Of a stretch of DNA of 64,000 bases, positions 18,296 to 27,339 are shown piece by piece. Location of the stretch: positions 248,001 through 312,000 of the forward strand of contig NC_015385.1 of assembly GCF_000195275.1 (NCBI RefSeq), read 5' to 3'. The DNA comes from Treponema succinifaciens DSM 2489 (GTDB taxonomy: Bacteria; Spirochaetota; Spirochaetia; Treponematales; Treponemataceae). The stretch's first letter is position 1, and every line of letters starts with the position of its first letter. The notes under the pieces were generated by a model. The model ran no database searches. It was not told the DNA's origin and saw nothing but the letters and a program-made list of their open reading frames with translations. The translations under genes were made by a program, and so were the position numbers.

Positions 18296-20515
18296 ATGAC
18301 AGAATTATTAGCTCCTGCGGGAAATATTGAAGCGCTTGATGCTGCTATAGGCGAAGGCGCGGATGCAGTTTATATGGGTTTGAAGAGTTTTAATGCAAGA
18401 CTTAGGTCTTCAAATTTTGCCTGGAATCAGTTTGAGGCTGCTGTTCAAAGCGTGCATCGGCTTGGCAAGAAAATTTATGTAACTGTAAATACTGTTTGTG
18501 AAGAAAACGAAACAGAACGTCTTTATAGATTTCTTTCATATTTAAATAAAATCGGGCCGGATGGAATAATTGTTCAGGATTTTGGTGTAATAAGAATGTG
18601 CCAGGAATTTTTTCCGGACTTGGAGCTTCATGCATCAACCCAGATGAATGTGGAAAGCGCGGCGGCTGCAAATCTTTTGTGCAAGCAGGGGGTAAAGCGT
18701 GTTGTTGTTGCCCGTGAGCTTGGTCTTGAGGAAATCCGAGCGATAAAATCAAAGACAAATGCCGAAATTGAAATGTTTATTCATGGCGCGCTTTGTGTAA
18801 GTGAGTCAGGGCTTTGTCTTTTTTCAAGCTATCTTGGCGGAAAATCAGCTAACCGCGGAGTTTGCACTCAAGCTTGCCGCAGAATTTATTCAGCTGAAAT
18901 TCCCGGAACTGTTGCGAACGGTTATTATTTTTCACCTTGCGACTTGGAGCTTATTTCCCATGTTCCAGAATTGATGGAAGCCGGAGTTGACAGCTTTAAA
19001 ATTGAAGGCAGAATGAAAAGCGCAGAATATGTTGGAGCTGTTACCGCTGCCTACCGTTATGTAATGGATCATTGGCACGAAGATAAAAAAGGCTCTATTG
19101 CGGAAGGAAAGAGAATTTTAAGCACAGATTTTGCGCGCTCAAAAACCGATTATTGGTACGGCTTTAAATCTGTGGAAGAAGGAGTTGATTCAGCTGGCGA
19201 AAAAATTTTGAATCCAAAGCAAGCTGGAGGAACTGGAATTTTCCTTGGAAAAATAAATCAGACAAGACCGGCTTCTGCTTCTGAAAAAGAGCAATATGCA
19301 TCTTCTTTGGAACGAAAACAAGAGTTTTCTATTCAAATGGCGACAATTTCTGGCGGCGACTACAATCCTGATCCGGGAGACAGCATCCGGCTTCATAAAA
19401 AAGATGACACAGGCCGCGAAAGCCACAAAATCCGCGTTCTTTCCGAAGATGAAAAAGGCTCAAGATGGATTGATATCCCTTCTGGATTTTCCAAGGGAGA
19501 CAGCGTCTATCTTTTGCAGACAAAATCCATGTCCAAGCGTTATAAAAGAGTTCTTCCGTCCGACCTTTCAAAGTTTAGAAAACAGCCCGGTCCGGAACGT
19601 CTTCCTGTTTTGGATCTTACTCCGCTTGCAAAAAATGAGCTTAACTGGTTTCCAGAAGGTCTTTATATTCAGGTTTCGACTGTGGCGGACGCGCATATTG
19701 TTTCTTCGCTTCATCCTGTGCGGCTTATAATTGAGCTTAATTCTGAAACAAGTTACGACCTTTTAAACAAAGATTCGCCTGCAAAACCATTGCTTCCGTA
19801 CAGCAAAAAAATGCTTGTGATTTCGCTTGATCCGTTTTTTGCTGAAGGAAAATCAGAGGAATTTGAAAATGTTGTTTCAGTTCTTGTGGAAAAAGGATAT
19901 TCAACTTTTATTGTAAACAATATTGCGCATATAAATATCCTGAAAAAATACAAGGTGAAGTTGATTGCCGGTCCTTACCTTTATACTTTTAACCGCTGGG
20001 CTGTAAGTTTCCTTGAAAACAGCAATATTATGGCATTGCAGTCTCCTGCGGAAAATTCTGAAAAAAATCTTGAAGCCATTTTTGAAAATTCTGCGGAACG
20101 CTCGCGCGTTCTAGTTAGCGTTTTCTCTTATCCTGTTTTGTTCCGAATGAGATTCAAGCTTCCGGGCGATTATGATTTTACTTATTTCAGCGACAAGGAA
20201 GGCATGGGATTTAAAGTGAATTCAACGCCGGACGGTTCGTTTGTAATGCCGGAATATCCGTTCAGTCTTTTAGACAAAATGGAAACCTTGAAAAGCAAAG
20301 GATGGACGCATCAGATCATAGATTTTTCAAAGACAAAAATTTTAAAGAGCGACATAAGAAACCTTGTTTCGATTATCCAAAAGCATGAATTTATAGAAGG
20401 AGCTTCCCGCTTTAACTGGAAAAATGGATTTTATAATCCTGAAAAAATGGAAGCTTATCAGGCAGCTCAGGCTAGAAATGCCCAGGCTTCAAAAGACAAT
20501 AAAAAGCGGAAATAG
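18296..20515 (+). CDS. U32 family peptidase / RNA hydroxylase (RlhA-like)
   Basis: From the ATG at 18296 the protein is 739 residues. It starts MTELLAPAGNIEAL, the classic U32 N-terminus, and carries the Cys-rich U32 signature (MFIHGALCVSESGLCLFSSY, NRGVCTQACRR, DLELISHVPELMEAGVDSFK). A long C-terminal extension corresponds to the DUF3656 region of E. coli RlhA (YdcP), which hydroxylates a 23S rRNA cytidine; other members modify tRNA or act as proteases. The RNA-modification role is inferred from length and layout. An upstream in-frame extension is excluded by the promoter position. Confidence 0.87.
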   Translation: MTELLAPAGNIEALDAAIGEGADAVYMGLKSFNARLRSSNFAWNQFEAAVQSVHRLGKKIYVTVNTVCEENETERLYRFLSYLNKIGPDGIIVQDFGVIRMCQEFFPDLELHASTQMNVESAAAANLLCKQGVKRVVVARELGLEEIRAIKSKTNAEIEMFIHGALCVSESGLCLFSSYLGGKSANRGVCTQACRRIYSAEIPGTVANGYYFSPCDLELISHVPELMEAGVDSFKIEGRMKSAEYVGAVTAAYRYVMDHWHEDKKGSIAEGKRILSTDFARSKTDYWYGFKSVEEGVDSAGEKILNPKQAGGTGIFLGKINQTRPASASEKEQYASSLERKQEFSIQMATISGGDYNPDPGDSIRLHKKDDTGRESHKIRVLSEDEKGSRWIDIPSGFSKGDSVYLLQTKSMSKRYKRVLPSDLSKFRKQPGPERLPVLDLTPLAKNELNWFPEGLYIQVSTVADAHIVSSLHPVRLIIELNSETSYDLLNKDSPAKPLLPYSKKMLVISLDPFFAEGKSEEFENVVSVLVEKGYSTFIVNNIAHINILKKYKVKLIAGPYLYTFNRWAVSFLENSNIMALQSPAENSEKNLEAIFENSAERSRVLVSVFSYPVLFRMRFKLPGDYDFTYFSDKEGMGFKVNSTPDGSFVMPEYPFSLLDKMETLKSKGWTHQIIDFSKTKILKSDIRNLVSIIQKHEFIEGASRFNWKNGFYNPEKMEAYQAAQARNAQASKDNKKRK

Positions 20516-20535
20516 TTTTTGAAAGAAATGTTATT

Positions 20536-20600
20536 GGGGCTGTCCAAAAAGAAATGGGCAGCCCTTTTTGAAGTCTGTTAATAACTTCTAGAACAGCCTC
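20536..20600 (+). repeat. MITE-like palindromic repeat and terminator at left island edge
   Basis: A 65-bp unit begins GGGGCTGTCC and ends GAACAGCCTC, an imperfect 10-bp terminal inverted repeat. Inside it, GGGCTGTCC (20537-20545) pairs with GGGCAGCCC (20556-20564) ahead of TTTTT, a good intrinsic terminator for the U32 gene. Bases 20561-20598 recur at 60355-60392 with one mismatch, beyond the far end of the accessory stretch. Confidence 0.7.
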
Positions 20601-20631
20601 TAGATGACTAACTGTCAGGAGAAACAGAGAA

Positions 20632-21648
20632 ATGTCAGATGATTCAAAACTAAGGGCTTACTTGTTTACTGTGGAGATTGACGGAATAGAGACAGCCAGG
20701 TTCCAGAAATGCGAGGGGCTTGAGGCCGAGACCTATGTCTATGAAGTTGAAGAGGGAGGCCTGAACCACACCACAAGAAAGTTCAGGGGAAGGACGCGGT
20801 TTCCAAATTTAATCCTTGAGAAAGGGATAACTGAGAACGACTCGCTTTTCAACTGGTTCAAGGAGACGTGCCTTGAGAACAAGAAGCTGGAAAGAAAGAA
20901 CGGGTCAGTGGCGCTAAAAGACACAGAAGGAAACGAAGTGAAAAGATGGAATTTCTTCCGTGCCTTTCCCTGCCGCTGGATAGGTCCGAAGCTGGTGACA
21001 AATCTTGGGAGCGACTTTGCGGTTGAAAGAATAGAGATAGCGCACGAAGGTGTCGAAGTTGATAATGATTCTGAACCTTTTGAATTAAAAATTGATACAA
21101 GCAAATGGATTGCACAGGTAGGAATCTCAGATATGCCTTTTTTTGATAATTATGGAAATCCAAGCTCTGATCCTTATGTCGTAACCGGACAAAATATTGG
21201 AGAACCGGATGTTATTCCCGCATCTACAAAAATAACTGATGCTGCTGAAAATCATTTAGGCGAAGATTACTATGATAGTAATAGCTGTGACGAATGGGCT
21301 ACAAAAGTAATTAAAGAAGCTGGTTATTATCCGGAAGATTATCAGTTAGAAAATACCGATCAAACCGTAAAACAGCATATAAATGCATTACAAGCTACAG
21401 GAGCAGATTACTCTCAAACGTCAGATAATTCTGCTTATGTAGTATTTATGGGAGATGGAACAAAGCCATATACAATAGGACATGAACATGCAGGTTTACT
21501 TGTCACAGATTCATCTGGCAAAGTTTCTTTTTATCATTCTTCAGCCAATAATGAAGGTACAGTTTCTATGGTGGAAACTTATGATTCTGTTTCAGAATTT
21601 CAGAATGATTTTGCCTATTCATCTTTTTATTACCAGGAGATTAACTAA
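20632..21648 (+). CDS. Tail-tube protein fused to papain-like (CHAP-type) hydrolase domain
   Basis: In this 338-residue protein, residues 1-147 form a T4 gp19/Afp1-like contractile-tail tube domain (GLEAETYVYEVEEGG, FPNLILEKGITENDSLFNWF, VERIEIAHEG). Residues 148-338 are a different, AT-rich module with candidate papain-like residues Cys219 (NSCDEWATKV) and His286 (GHEHAGLLV), as in CHAP/NlpC amidases that cut peptidoglycan. The start has AGGAG at 13 nt, shared by all tube copies. The fusion suggests the toxin rides as a tube subunit, like evolved Hcp proteins of type VI systems. The following WG-repeat protein is the candidate immunity factor. Confidence 0.85.
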   Translation: MSDDSKLRAYLFTVEIDGIETARFQKCEGLEAETYVYEVEEGGLNHTTRKFRGRTRFPNLILEKGITENDSLFNWFKETCLENKKLERKNGSVALKDTEGNEVKRWNFFRAFPCRWIGPKLVTNLGSDFAVERIEIAHEGVEVDNDSEPFELKIDTSKWIAQVGISDMPFFDNYGNPSSDPYVVTGQNIGEPDVIPASTKITDAAENHLGEDYYDSNSCDEWATKVIKEAGYYPEDYQLENTDQTVKQHINALQATGADYSQTSDNSAYVVFMGDGTKPYTIGHEHAGLLVTDSSGKVSFYHSSANNEGTVSMVETYDSVSEFQNDFAYSSFYYQEIN

Positions 21649-22371
21649 ATGAAAAGCAAGCGATTTTTTTATATTCTTTCTCTTATATGTTTATTTCAAT
21701 TTCCCTGTAAAGCAGATGATTTTCCATCTACTTCAAAAATCAAAGTTATAAAAAACTATAATACCTACACATTTTTAGATGAAAATGAAAATGTTCTTTT
21801 TACAAAACAGTTAAAAAGATTCTATGGATTCACCGAAGGCTATGCTGCTGTAGCACTTATGAATTTTGACAGTGCGATTCTTGATGAAAATGGAAATATA
21901 TCAGATATTCACTTTGAGCAGTTAGGTCAAAAATTTTCAGAAGGGAAAAATTTCGCAATGTTTTTAGACGGAACGACAGGTGTTATAGATACTAAAGGTA
22001 ATATTCTTTTTAAGATTAAGGTAGAATTTGATGAATGCGGAGCTCTTGCTGCAACTAATTTTTCAAATGGAAAAGCCTTTGTCAAGGAATCCAGAGAAAC
22101 AGGAGTAGTCTGGCATTTAATTGATGATAAAGGAAATAAATTAAAAGAATTTAATAATATATCTGGTCTAAGTTATTTTTATAGTGGTTGGATAAAAGTA
22201 CGAGTTCAAGAAAGTTCGTCCTGGAAATGGAATTACTTAGATAGTAATGGGAATTTTATTTCAACTATTAATTTTGATGATGCTTATAACTTTGTCGATG
22301 GAAAAGCTAAAGTTAAAATTGGTATAGAAGAATTTTTCATCAACGAAAATGGCAAACGCTTGATAAATTAA
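21649..22371 (+). CDS. Secreted WG-repeat protein, candidate immunity
   Basis: The 240-residue protein has a signal peptide (about 1-23, FFYILSLICLFQFPCKAD) and KWG/WG-type beta repeats (YAAVALMNFDSAILDENGN, GVIDTKGNILFK, WNYLDSNGNFIS). It starts directly after the stop of the tube-CHAP gene (TAA ATG), so the two are coupled. Export to the periplasm is what an inhibitor of a peptidoglycan hydrolase needs. The immunity role is inferred from position; WG repeats as such are general binding modules. Confidence 0.75.
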   Translation: MKSKRFFYILSLICLFQFPCKADDFPSTSKIKVIKNYNTYTFLDENENVLFTKQLKRFYGFTEGYAAVALMNFDSAILDENGNISDIHFEQLGQKFSEGKNFAMFLDGTTGVIDTKGNILFKIKVEFDECGALAATNFSNGKAFVKESRETGVVWHLIDDKGNKLKEFNNISGLSYFYSGWIKVRVQESSSWKWNYLDSNGNFISTINFDDAYNFVDGKAKVKIGIEEFFINENGKRLIN

Positions 22372-22439
22372 TTTCTGATTTATTAGTCTAAAATAAACTT
22401 GCTGTTGAACATTAACTTATACACCTGATGGAGAATAGA

Positions 22440-22983
22440 ATGAAAAGAAAAATTTATTTGCTTGCAATTTTGCTAAGCACATTTTCTTTATTTGCTGAAA
22501 ACAATTTAAGAGACTTGAAATGATATAACGAAAAGCGATATTTTGATGTATTTAAATTCAGAATCAGAATTCATTTTATATGACTATTTTCCACAAGCAA
22601 TAGAATACAAATCTTACAGAAAGTTGAGGCTGGATAATATGGTAATAGGTGAAACAAGTTTTTGCTCCTCAATAGAAGAGTTAAAAGCCGACGCAATATT
22701 TACGTATCATATATATTTCATTGACGGAGAGGATATATATCGGTTTATTCTGCAATGTGGATATTCAGAATCCGAAAAAGAATGTTTGTCTGAATTAACT
22801 GATATTTTTGACAAAAAAGATGATGTGCTTTATTGGAAAAGCAAAGACTCCCGCTATGACCTATTTCTTCTGCTGGAAAAAAAAGACGGCAAAATACCAG
22901 GTTATCTCTTAGACTTTCAAGAATTATATGAAAATATTTGTTCCAACCTAAAAATCAATGGTAAAACAGTTCAAATAAAATAA
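22440..22983 (+). pseudogene. Deletion copy of the secreted protein gene at 30178
   Basis: The first 26 codons (MKRKIYLLAILLSTFSLFAE, a signal peptide) match the gene at 30178, then run into TGA at 22521. The remaining body from 22519 matches 30420-30895 closely. Relative to 30178-30923, 163 bp (30257-30419) are missing at the junction ACTTGA/AATGATATAACG. This is therefore a broken duplicate. The 146-residue open stretch from 22543 has no ribosome site and is only the severed 3' part. Confidence 0.75.
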
Positions 22984-23011
22984 TTTAATGACTGTCAGGA
23001 GAAACAGAACA

Positions 23012-23354
23012 ATGTCAGATGATTCAAAACTAAGGGCTTACCTGTTTACTGTGGAGATTGACGGAATAGAGACAGCGAGGTTCCAGAAGTGCGAGGGGGC
23101 TTGAGGCTGAGACCTATGTCTATGAGGTCGAGGGCTGGTTCAAGGAGACGTGCCTTGAGAACAAGAAGCTGGAAAGAAAGAACGGGTCGGTGGTGCTAAA
23201 AGACACAGAGGGGAACGAGGTGAAAAGATGGAATTTCTACCGTGCCTTTCCATGCCGGTGGATAGGACCAAAACTGGTTACAAATCTTGGGAGCGACTTT
23301 GCAGTTGAAAGAATAGAGATAGCGCACGAAGGCCTGTCTGTAGACGGAAACTAG
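23012..23354 (+). pseudogene. Decayed plain tail-tube gene (no toxin domain)
   Basis: This copy starts like the other tube genes (MSDDSKLRAYLFTVEIDGIE) after the same GGAGAAACAG leader. A G-run expanded by one (GAGGGGGCTT against GAGGGGCTT elsewhere) breaks the frame near 23098. An internal deletion then removes the GGLNHTTRKF...LFN segment, resuming at WFKETCLENKKLE. It ends AHEGLSVDGN and stops right after the tube domain, so its ancestor was a simple structural tube subunit. The LysM tube-associated gene follows 11 bp later, the order seen in contractile injection system loci. Confidence 0.8.
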
Positions 23355-23365
23355 GAGGAGATGTT

Positions 23366-23988
23366 ATGGCACTTGAAAAAAGCAGTTATCACAAATATGG
23401 ATACCAACGAAGAAATTGAGGTTATGTTCAATCCTAAAGAATATGTCGTAGAGAAAAAGACTCCGTGGTCTGAAATTAATGTGTTCGGGCTTGACTCGCC
23501 CCCCTGTGCAGTTTACAATGGGCGAGAGAAAACGGCTTTCCATGGAATTGTTTTTCGATACCTTTGAGGAAATGGCAGATGTCCGTCAATACACATCAAA
23601 AGTTGAAGAGCTGATGCTGGTAAATGCACAGGAGCACAGGCCTCCTGTATTAAGATTCAGCTGGAGCAGCCTTAGCTTTGACTGTGTCTTAGAAGATCTT
23701 GTCCAGAGGTTCACAGTCTTTGGTGATGACGGAACTCCCCTCAGGGCTATATGCAAAGTTGTCTTCAAGGAATATGCGACAGCCACAACACAGCTTTCAA
23801 ATACAAGAAGAGAATCAGCAGACCATACAAAGCGGATGGCTTTAAGGGAGGGTGAAACCTTGTCCTCATTGTCAGCAAGAGAATACAATGACTGCAGGAA
23901 ATGGAGAGTCATTGCAGATGCCAACAACATAGATGATCCTGAGAATCTGGCCGCAGGAACTATAGTAGAACTGCCGCCACTATATTAG
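23366..23988 (+). pseudogene. Contractile injection system tube-associated LysM protein (Afp7-like), frameshifted
   Basis: Read through two frame breaks, the protein is MALEKAVITNMDTNEEI ... FNPKEYVVEKKTPW ... FGLDSPPVQFTMGERKRLSM ... VRQYTSKVEELMLV and ends in a LysM domain (REGETLSSLSAREYNDCRKW, PENLAAGTIVELPPLY). This is the CIS_tube plus LysM family that caps the tube or joins it to the baseplate. Breaks are one extra A in the A-run at about 23377 and one extra C in the C-run at about 23499. GGAGGAG precedes the start. The last 510 bp remain open as one frame. Either a decayed gene, slippage-switched gene or sequencing errors. Confidence 0.82.
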
Positions 23989-24024
23989 ATGGTGAGATTT
24001 TTAGTAACTTATGAAGCTCATTAA

Positions 24025-24189
24025 AGAGATGGAAAATACGGCAGAAAGCTTGCTTTTTCTTTTATAAAGCTGTTGGAAGCCGAACCGTCTGAAATGTATG
24101 TGCTAAAAAAGTTTTGGAGAAGAGATGAAAAAAAAGAAGTTAAAAATTTGCTTATTTTTTGTTGTTGTAAGTTTAATACTAAGCTGTAA
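24025..24189 (+). pseudogene. Possible effector C-terminal remnant
   Basis: An open frame without a start reads RDGKYGRKLAFSFIKLLEAE then PSEMYVLKKFWRRDEKK and overlaps the start of the next lipoprotein gene. Effector 3' ends overlapping an immunity start are seen repeatedly in this window, so this is probably the tail of a lost effector. Identity unknown. Confidence 0.3.
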
Positions 24190-24667
24190 GAACAATAAAA
24201 AATCAATACCGAAAATTAAATATGATATTTCAAAAGAAACTATAAATATATCAAGCCAAGATGATTCATTTCAAAATTTATTAAATTCAGTTTCTATTGA
24301 AAAATATAAAGATGAGAGTGTTTCAAAAATAGGTATTTTTTCTATTGTAAATTTATTCGATAATGAAGCCATTATTGATAATTTTGAAAGCTATCTTTCT
24401 AATCAAGAGAAAGATATTTATATTGGCATATATACTTTATTGGAACCGCAGACAGAATTTGTTAGAATAGATGACAATGAGCAGCTGTTTTATCAATATT
24501 TTACTATTGTAAATTTTGATGAAAATAGACGGATGTTAATTACGTTTTGGAAATACAATCCAAAATATAATAATAAATTTGAATACATTTTTGAAAATAA
24601 AAATAAAAGAATAAAAATATTAATGGAGAAAAAAGATGCCGCAAGCTATGCCATTACAAGAAGTTAG
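24125..24667 (+). CDS. Lipoprotein, candidate immunity
   Basis: The 180-residue protein has a lipoprotein signal (FFVVVSLILSCKNNKK, lipid Cys near 21) and an AT-rich body (DIYIGIYTLLEPQTEF, IVNFDENRRMLITFWKY). No family is recognised. GGAGAAG lies just before the ATG. Its place after an effector-like remnant and its envelope targeting fit an immunity protein left behind after effector loss. It overlaps the next gene by 32 bp. Confidence 0.7.
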   Translation: MKKKKLKICLFFVVVSLILSCKNNKKSIPKIKYDISKETINISSQDDSFQNLLNSVSIEKYKDESVSKIGIFSIVNLFDNEAIIDNFESYLSNQEKDIYIGIYTLLEPQTEFVRIDDNEQLFYQYFTIVNFDENRRMLITFWKYNPKYNNKFEYIFENKNKRIKILMEKKDAASYAITRS

Positions 24668-24995
24668 AGTGATAGGTGTTTGCTCTGAAAAATCAAAGGG
24701 TGAATGGGAAGAAATAAAAAAAGGTCAATCAATGACTCGTCACTCTCATGGTGGCTCTTTTTTACGAATTGCTACTGTTGACATTGGATATGGACATTCT
24801 GGTGTTGAAAAAATGAATTCATCCCAATTAAAACAATATGATAGCTCTATAGAAACAGATAGCTCAGGAATTGCCTTTGCGTTTATAAAATATTGGAATG
24901 CAGATGGATATAATGGTGGAAATTTTACATACGAAAATGATACATTGACCGGAACTTATTGTACAAAATCGACACGTTTGTTAATACAGTCATAA
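24636..24995 (+). CDS. Small hypothetical protein in effector region
   Basis: The 119-residue protein starts MPQAMPLQEVRVIGVC inside the 3' end of the lipoprotein gene; GGAGAAAAAAG upstream of the ATG is a good ribosome site. It has no signal or membrane segment. It contains TRHSHGGSFLRIATVDIGYG and ends TCTKS-like (GTYCTKSTRLLIQS). No family is recognised. It could be a small cargo protein or a truncated effector module. 24996-25112 shows no gene. Confidence 0.5.
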   Translation: MPQAMPLQEVRVIGVCSEKSKGEWEEIKKGQSMTRHSHGGSFLRIATVDIGYGHSGVEKMNSSQLKQYDSSIETDSSGIAFAFIKYWNADGYNGGNFTYENDTLTGTYCTKSTRLLIQS

Positions 24996-25112
24996 ATACA
25001 GTCTAATAAAACTATCTGATTAATACTATAAAATTTTTTTGCAAAAGTAATAAAAAAAACATAATATATAAGCAACCATATAGAATGAACCAGAATATAA
25101 GAAAGAAACTAG

Positions 25113-25244
25113 AGGCTTATTATATTTCAAGCGTTTAGAATATATAATGGCAATATAAATCCGCCGCCTGCTTCGGCAACTACAGATAGAACCGAACATA
25201 GAGACTATTATGCTGATTTAGTTATAGAATTAGGAAGTGATTAA
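25113..25244 (+). pseudogene. Effector C-terminal remnant
   Basis: A frame without a start reads FQAFRIYNGNINPPPASATT then DRTEHRDYYADLVIELGSD and stops two bases before the next lipoprotein ATG. The effector-then-lipoprotein spacing matches intact pairs, so this is probably the last ~40 codons of a lost effector. Family unknown. Confidence 0.4.
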
Positions 25245-25246
25245 GT

Positions 25247-25657
25247 ATGAATAAGAAGTTCCTACTTTCTTTTATTATATTGTGTTCAGTCTTTGTTTCA
25301 TGCATTTCAATGTCAGACACCCAAAAAAATGAATTAATAATTTTAAATCCTACACTATTCCATAATGAGGATAATTTTGTATTTATCGGAAAAATAAATT
25401 TATCAACAAACAGATTTGTGGAAATTTATTTTACAGAATATTTATTTGCTAATAACAGGGCAACTTATAGATTAGTATTTTTTGACAATAACAATTCAAT
25501 TTCATGTTATAAAATTGAAGATAAGCCAATTTTAATAAATAATATTCTAGTATTTCCATATAAAAAGGAACTTGGAAACGAAATAAAGATAAAGGATAAT
25601 ATTCCGAATAATATATATTTAAATGGAGAAATAATAGAATTACTTATAATAAGATAA
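25247..25657 (+). CDS. Lipoprotein, candidate orphan immunity
   Basis: The 136-residue protein has a lipoprotein signal (FIILCSVFVSCISMSD, lipid Cys near 19). The body is AT-rich and beta-strand-like (RFVEIYFTEYLFANNRATYR, NNILVFPYKKELGNE). No family is recognised. It directly follows an effector remnant. An inner- or outer-membrane-tethered inhibitor would suit a periplasm-acting toxin, but the role is inferred only from context. Confidence 0.65.
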   Translation: MNKKFLLSFIILCSVFVSCISMSDTQKNELIILNPTLFHNEDNFVFIGKINLSTNRFVEIYFTEYLFANNRATYRLVFFDNNNSISCYKIEDKPILINNILVFPYKKELGNEIKIKDNIPNNIYLNGEIIELLIIR

Positions 25658-25753
25658 CTATCAAGTAAAGCAGTTCTTAAAGCTAACGAGTTGCTGTTAC
25701 AAATTACATCTAACGAATAAAATAGTTTAATGATTGTCAGGAGAAACAGAGAA

Positions 25754-26668
25754 ATGTCAGATGATTCAAAACTAAGAGCCTACTTGTTCACTGTGGAAAT
25801 CGACGGAATAGAGACAGCGAGGTTCCAGAAATGCGAGGGGCTTGAGGCTGAGACCTATGTCTATGAAGTTGAAGAGGGAGGCCTGAACCACAACACAAGA
25901 AAGTTCAGGGGAAGGACGCGGTTTCCAAATTTAATCCTTGAGAAAGGGATAACTGAGAACGACTCGCTTTTCAACTGGTTCAAGGAGACGTGCCTTGAGA
26001 ACAAGAAGCTGGAAAGAAAGAACGGGTCAGTGGCGCTAAAAGACACAGAAGGAAACGAAGTGAAAAGATGGAATTTCTTCCGTGCCTTTCCCTGCCGCTG
26101 GATAGGACCGAAGCTGGTGACAAATCTTGGGAGCGACTTTGCGGTTGAAAGAATAGGGATAGCGCACGAAGGTGTCGAAGTTGATAATGATTTGGCAGAA
26201 GTTAGCTATGGTATAGCAACTCCAGTTGGCAAAACTTGGAATGATGCTCAGTACGTTACAAGTGTTTGGGGAAAACGAAATTCATTTATTGTAGATAACG
26301 GTGAGAAAACTTTATCTGGTCATAATGGAATGGATTTTGCAGCTCCTCAAGGGACAAGAATAAATGCAGTAAAATCAGGTACAGTTAGTAAAGTCGAAAA
26401 TGATGAAAAAAATATTCATGGTTATGGTAAATATATTGTAATTACTCATGAAGACGGAACAAGTACCTTATATGCTCATCAAAGTAAAATAATTGTTTAT
26501 GAAGGAGAAACTGTTGAGGCAGGAGAAAAAATAGGAGAAGTCGGAAAAACGGGTAAAGTAACAGGTCCGCATTTGCATCTTGGTTATGATGGAAATAAAA
26601 ATGGAAAATTTACTAATAGCGAACAACTCGATGATCCAGCTAAATTATTATATTCGGATGGTAATTAA
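25754..26668 (+). CDS. Tail-tube protein fused to M23 metallopeptidase
   Basis: From the ATG at 25754 (GGAGAAACAG upstream) the protein has 304 residues. Residues 1-147 are the shared gp19-like tube domain, almost identical to the 20632 copy. Residues ~175-304 are a peptidase M23/LytM domain: zinc ligands His190 and Asp194 in HNGMDFAAP, and His273/His275 in GPHLHLGYDG, with GEVGKTGKVTG before them. M23 enzymes cut peptide cross-bridges of peptidoglycan. All catalytic ligands are present, so activity is likely. The coupled downstream gene encodes the candidate inhibitor. An earlier in-frame ATG at 25730 overlaps the leader and is not the start. Confidence 0.88.
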   Translation: MSDDSKLRAYLFTVEIDGIETARFQKCEGLEAETYVYEVEEGGLNHNTRKFRGRTRFPNLILEKGITENDSLFNWFKETCLENKKLERKNGSVALKDTEGNEVKRWNFFRAFPCRWIGPKLVTNLGSDFAVERIGIAHEGVEVDNDLAEVSYGIATPVGKTWNDAQYVTSVWGKRNSFIVDNGEKTLSGHNGMDFAAPQGTRINAVKSGTVSKVENDEKNIHGYGKYIVITHEDGTSTLYAHQSKIIVYEGETVEAGEKIGEVGKTGKVTGPHLHLGYDGNKNGKFTNSEQLDDPAKLLYSDGN

Positions 26669-27156
26669 TGAAAAAAAAATTATTTATCTTATTTTTATTT
26701 ATTTTAGGATTTTTTTCATTATATGCAGAACAAAGCATTGAAATTTCTGGCAAAATAATACATCTTGAAGATTCATTAGAAAAAATAAAAGAAAAATTCG
26801 GTTCTGAAGAGGAATATTTTGAAATTCCTTTTGAATATAATTCTGATTGGGATTCTGTTTGCTATAGATATGAAAATTTTACTGTTTATACATATCGAGT
26901 AACAGAAATGCCATATTGTATTGCAGTATTTGGAAATGATTTCGTTTTAGATATTAATAACAAAAAAATAAATGGCAATTCAAAAAAACAGGAAATCGAA
27001 TCTCTTCTTGGGGAAGAACTTGAATTTGACTATAAAGATAAAAACAATAATTTATCATATATCCATTATTTACCCGATTTCATAGAAGTCGCTTTTGTAT
27101 TTGATGAGAATGAAGTATTACAAAAATTTTGTCTTCAATATGTACCCATGGATTAA
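26668..27156 (+). CDS. Secreted protein, candidate immunity to the M23 effector
   Basis: The 162-residue protein has a signal peptide (FILFLFILGFFSLYAEQS) and an acidic AT-rich body (SLEKIKEKFGSEEEYFEIPF, NNKKINGNSKKQEIESLLGE). No family is recognised. Start and preceding stop overlap (TAATG), so it is coupled to the tube-M23 gene. Periplasmic location plus coupling make it the probable cognate inhibitor. Confidence 0.7.
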   Translation: MKKKLFILFLFILGFFSLYAEQSIEISGKIIHLEDSLEKIKEKFGSEEEYFEIPFEYNSDWDSVCYRYENFTVYTYRVTEMPYCIAVFGNDFVLDINNKKINGNSKKQEIESLLGEELEFDYKDKNNNLSYIHYLPDFIEVAFVFDENEVLQKFCLQYVPMD

Positions 27157-27161
27157 AGTAA

Positions 27162-27331
27162 TTGTTTGAAATATTTTTTTTAAGCAGAACAACAACTTAT
27201 TTATCATTCCAAGCTGATGCTTCACGGCTCTATTTTATAAAGGAGATTAAATTACAATATGATACAGATATTGTATTCTTAAAACCAATGAATTGCCGCA
27301 AAGTGGTGAAATCAGAAGATTAAGATTTTAG
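27162..27331 (+). pseudogene. NlpC/P60 effector C-terminal remnant
   Basis: The frame TTYLSFQADASRLYFIKEIK ... TDIVFLKP followed, after one frameshift, by NELPQSGEIRRLRF and a stop resembles the end of the intact tube-NlpC/P60 effector at 28641 (LPTSGDIRRLHF). It lies 8 bp before an immunity gene that is a paralogue of the one following the intact effector. The effector body is deleted. Confidence 0.6.
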
Positions 27332-27339
27332 AGGTAATT

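Noticed and set aside
22543-22983. Independent 146-residue gene
   Set aside because: Comparison with 30178-30923 shows it is the severed 3' part of a broken duplicate without its own ribosome site.
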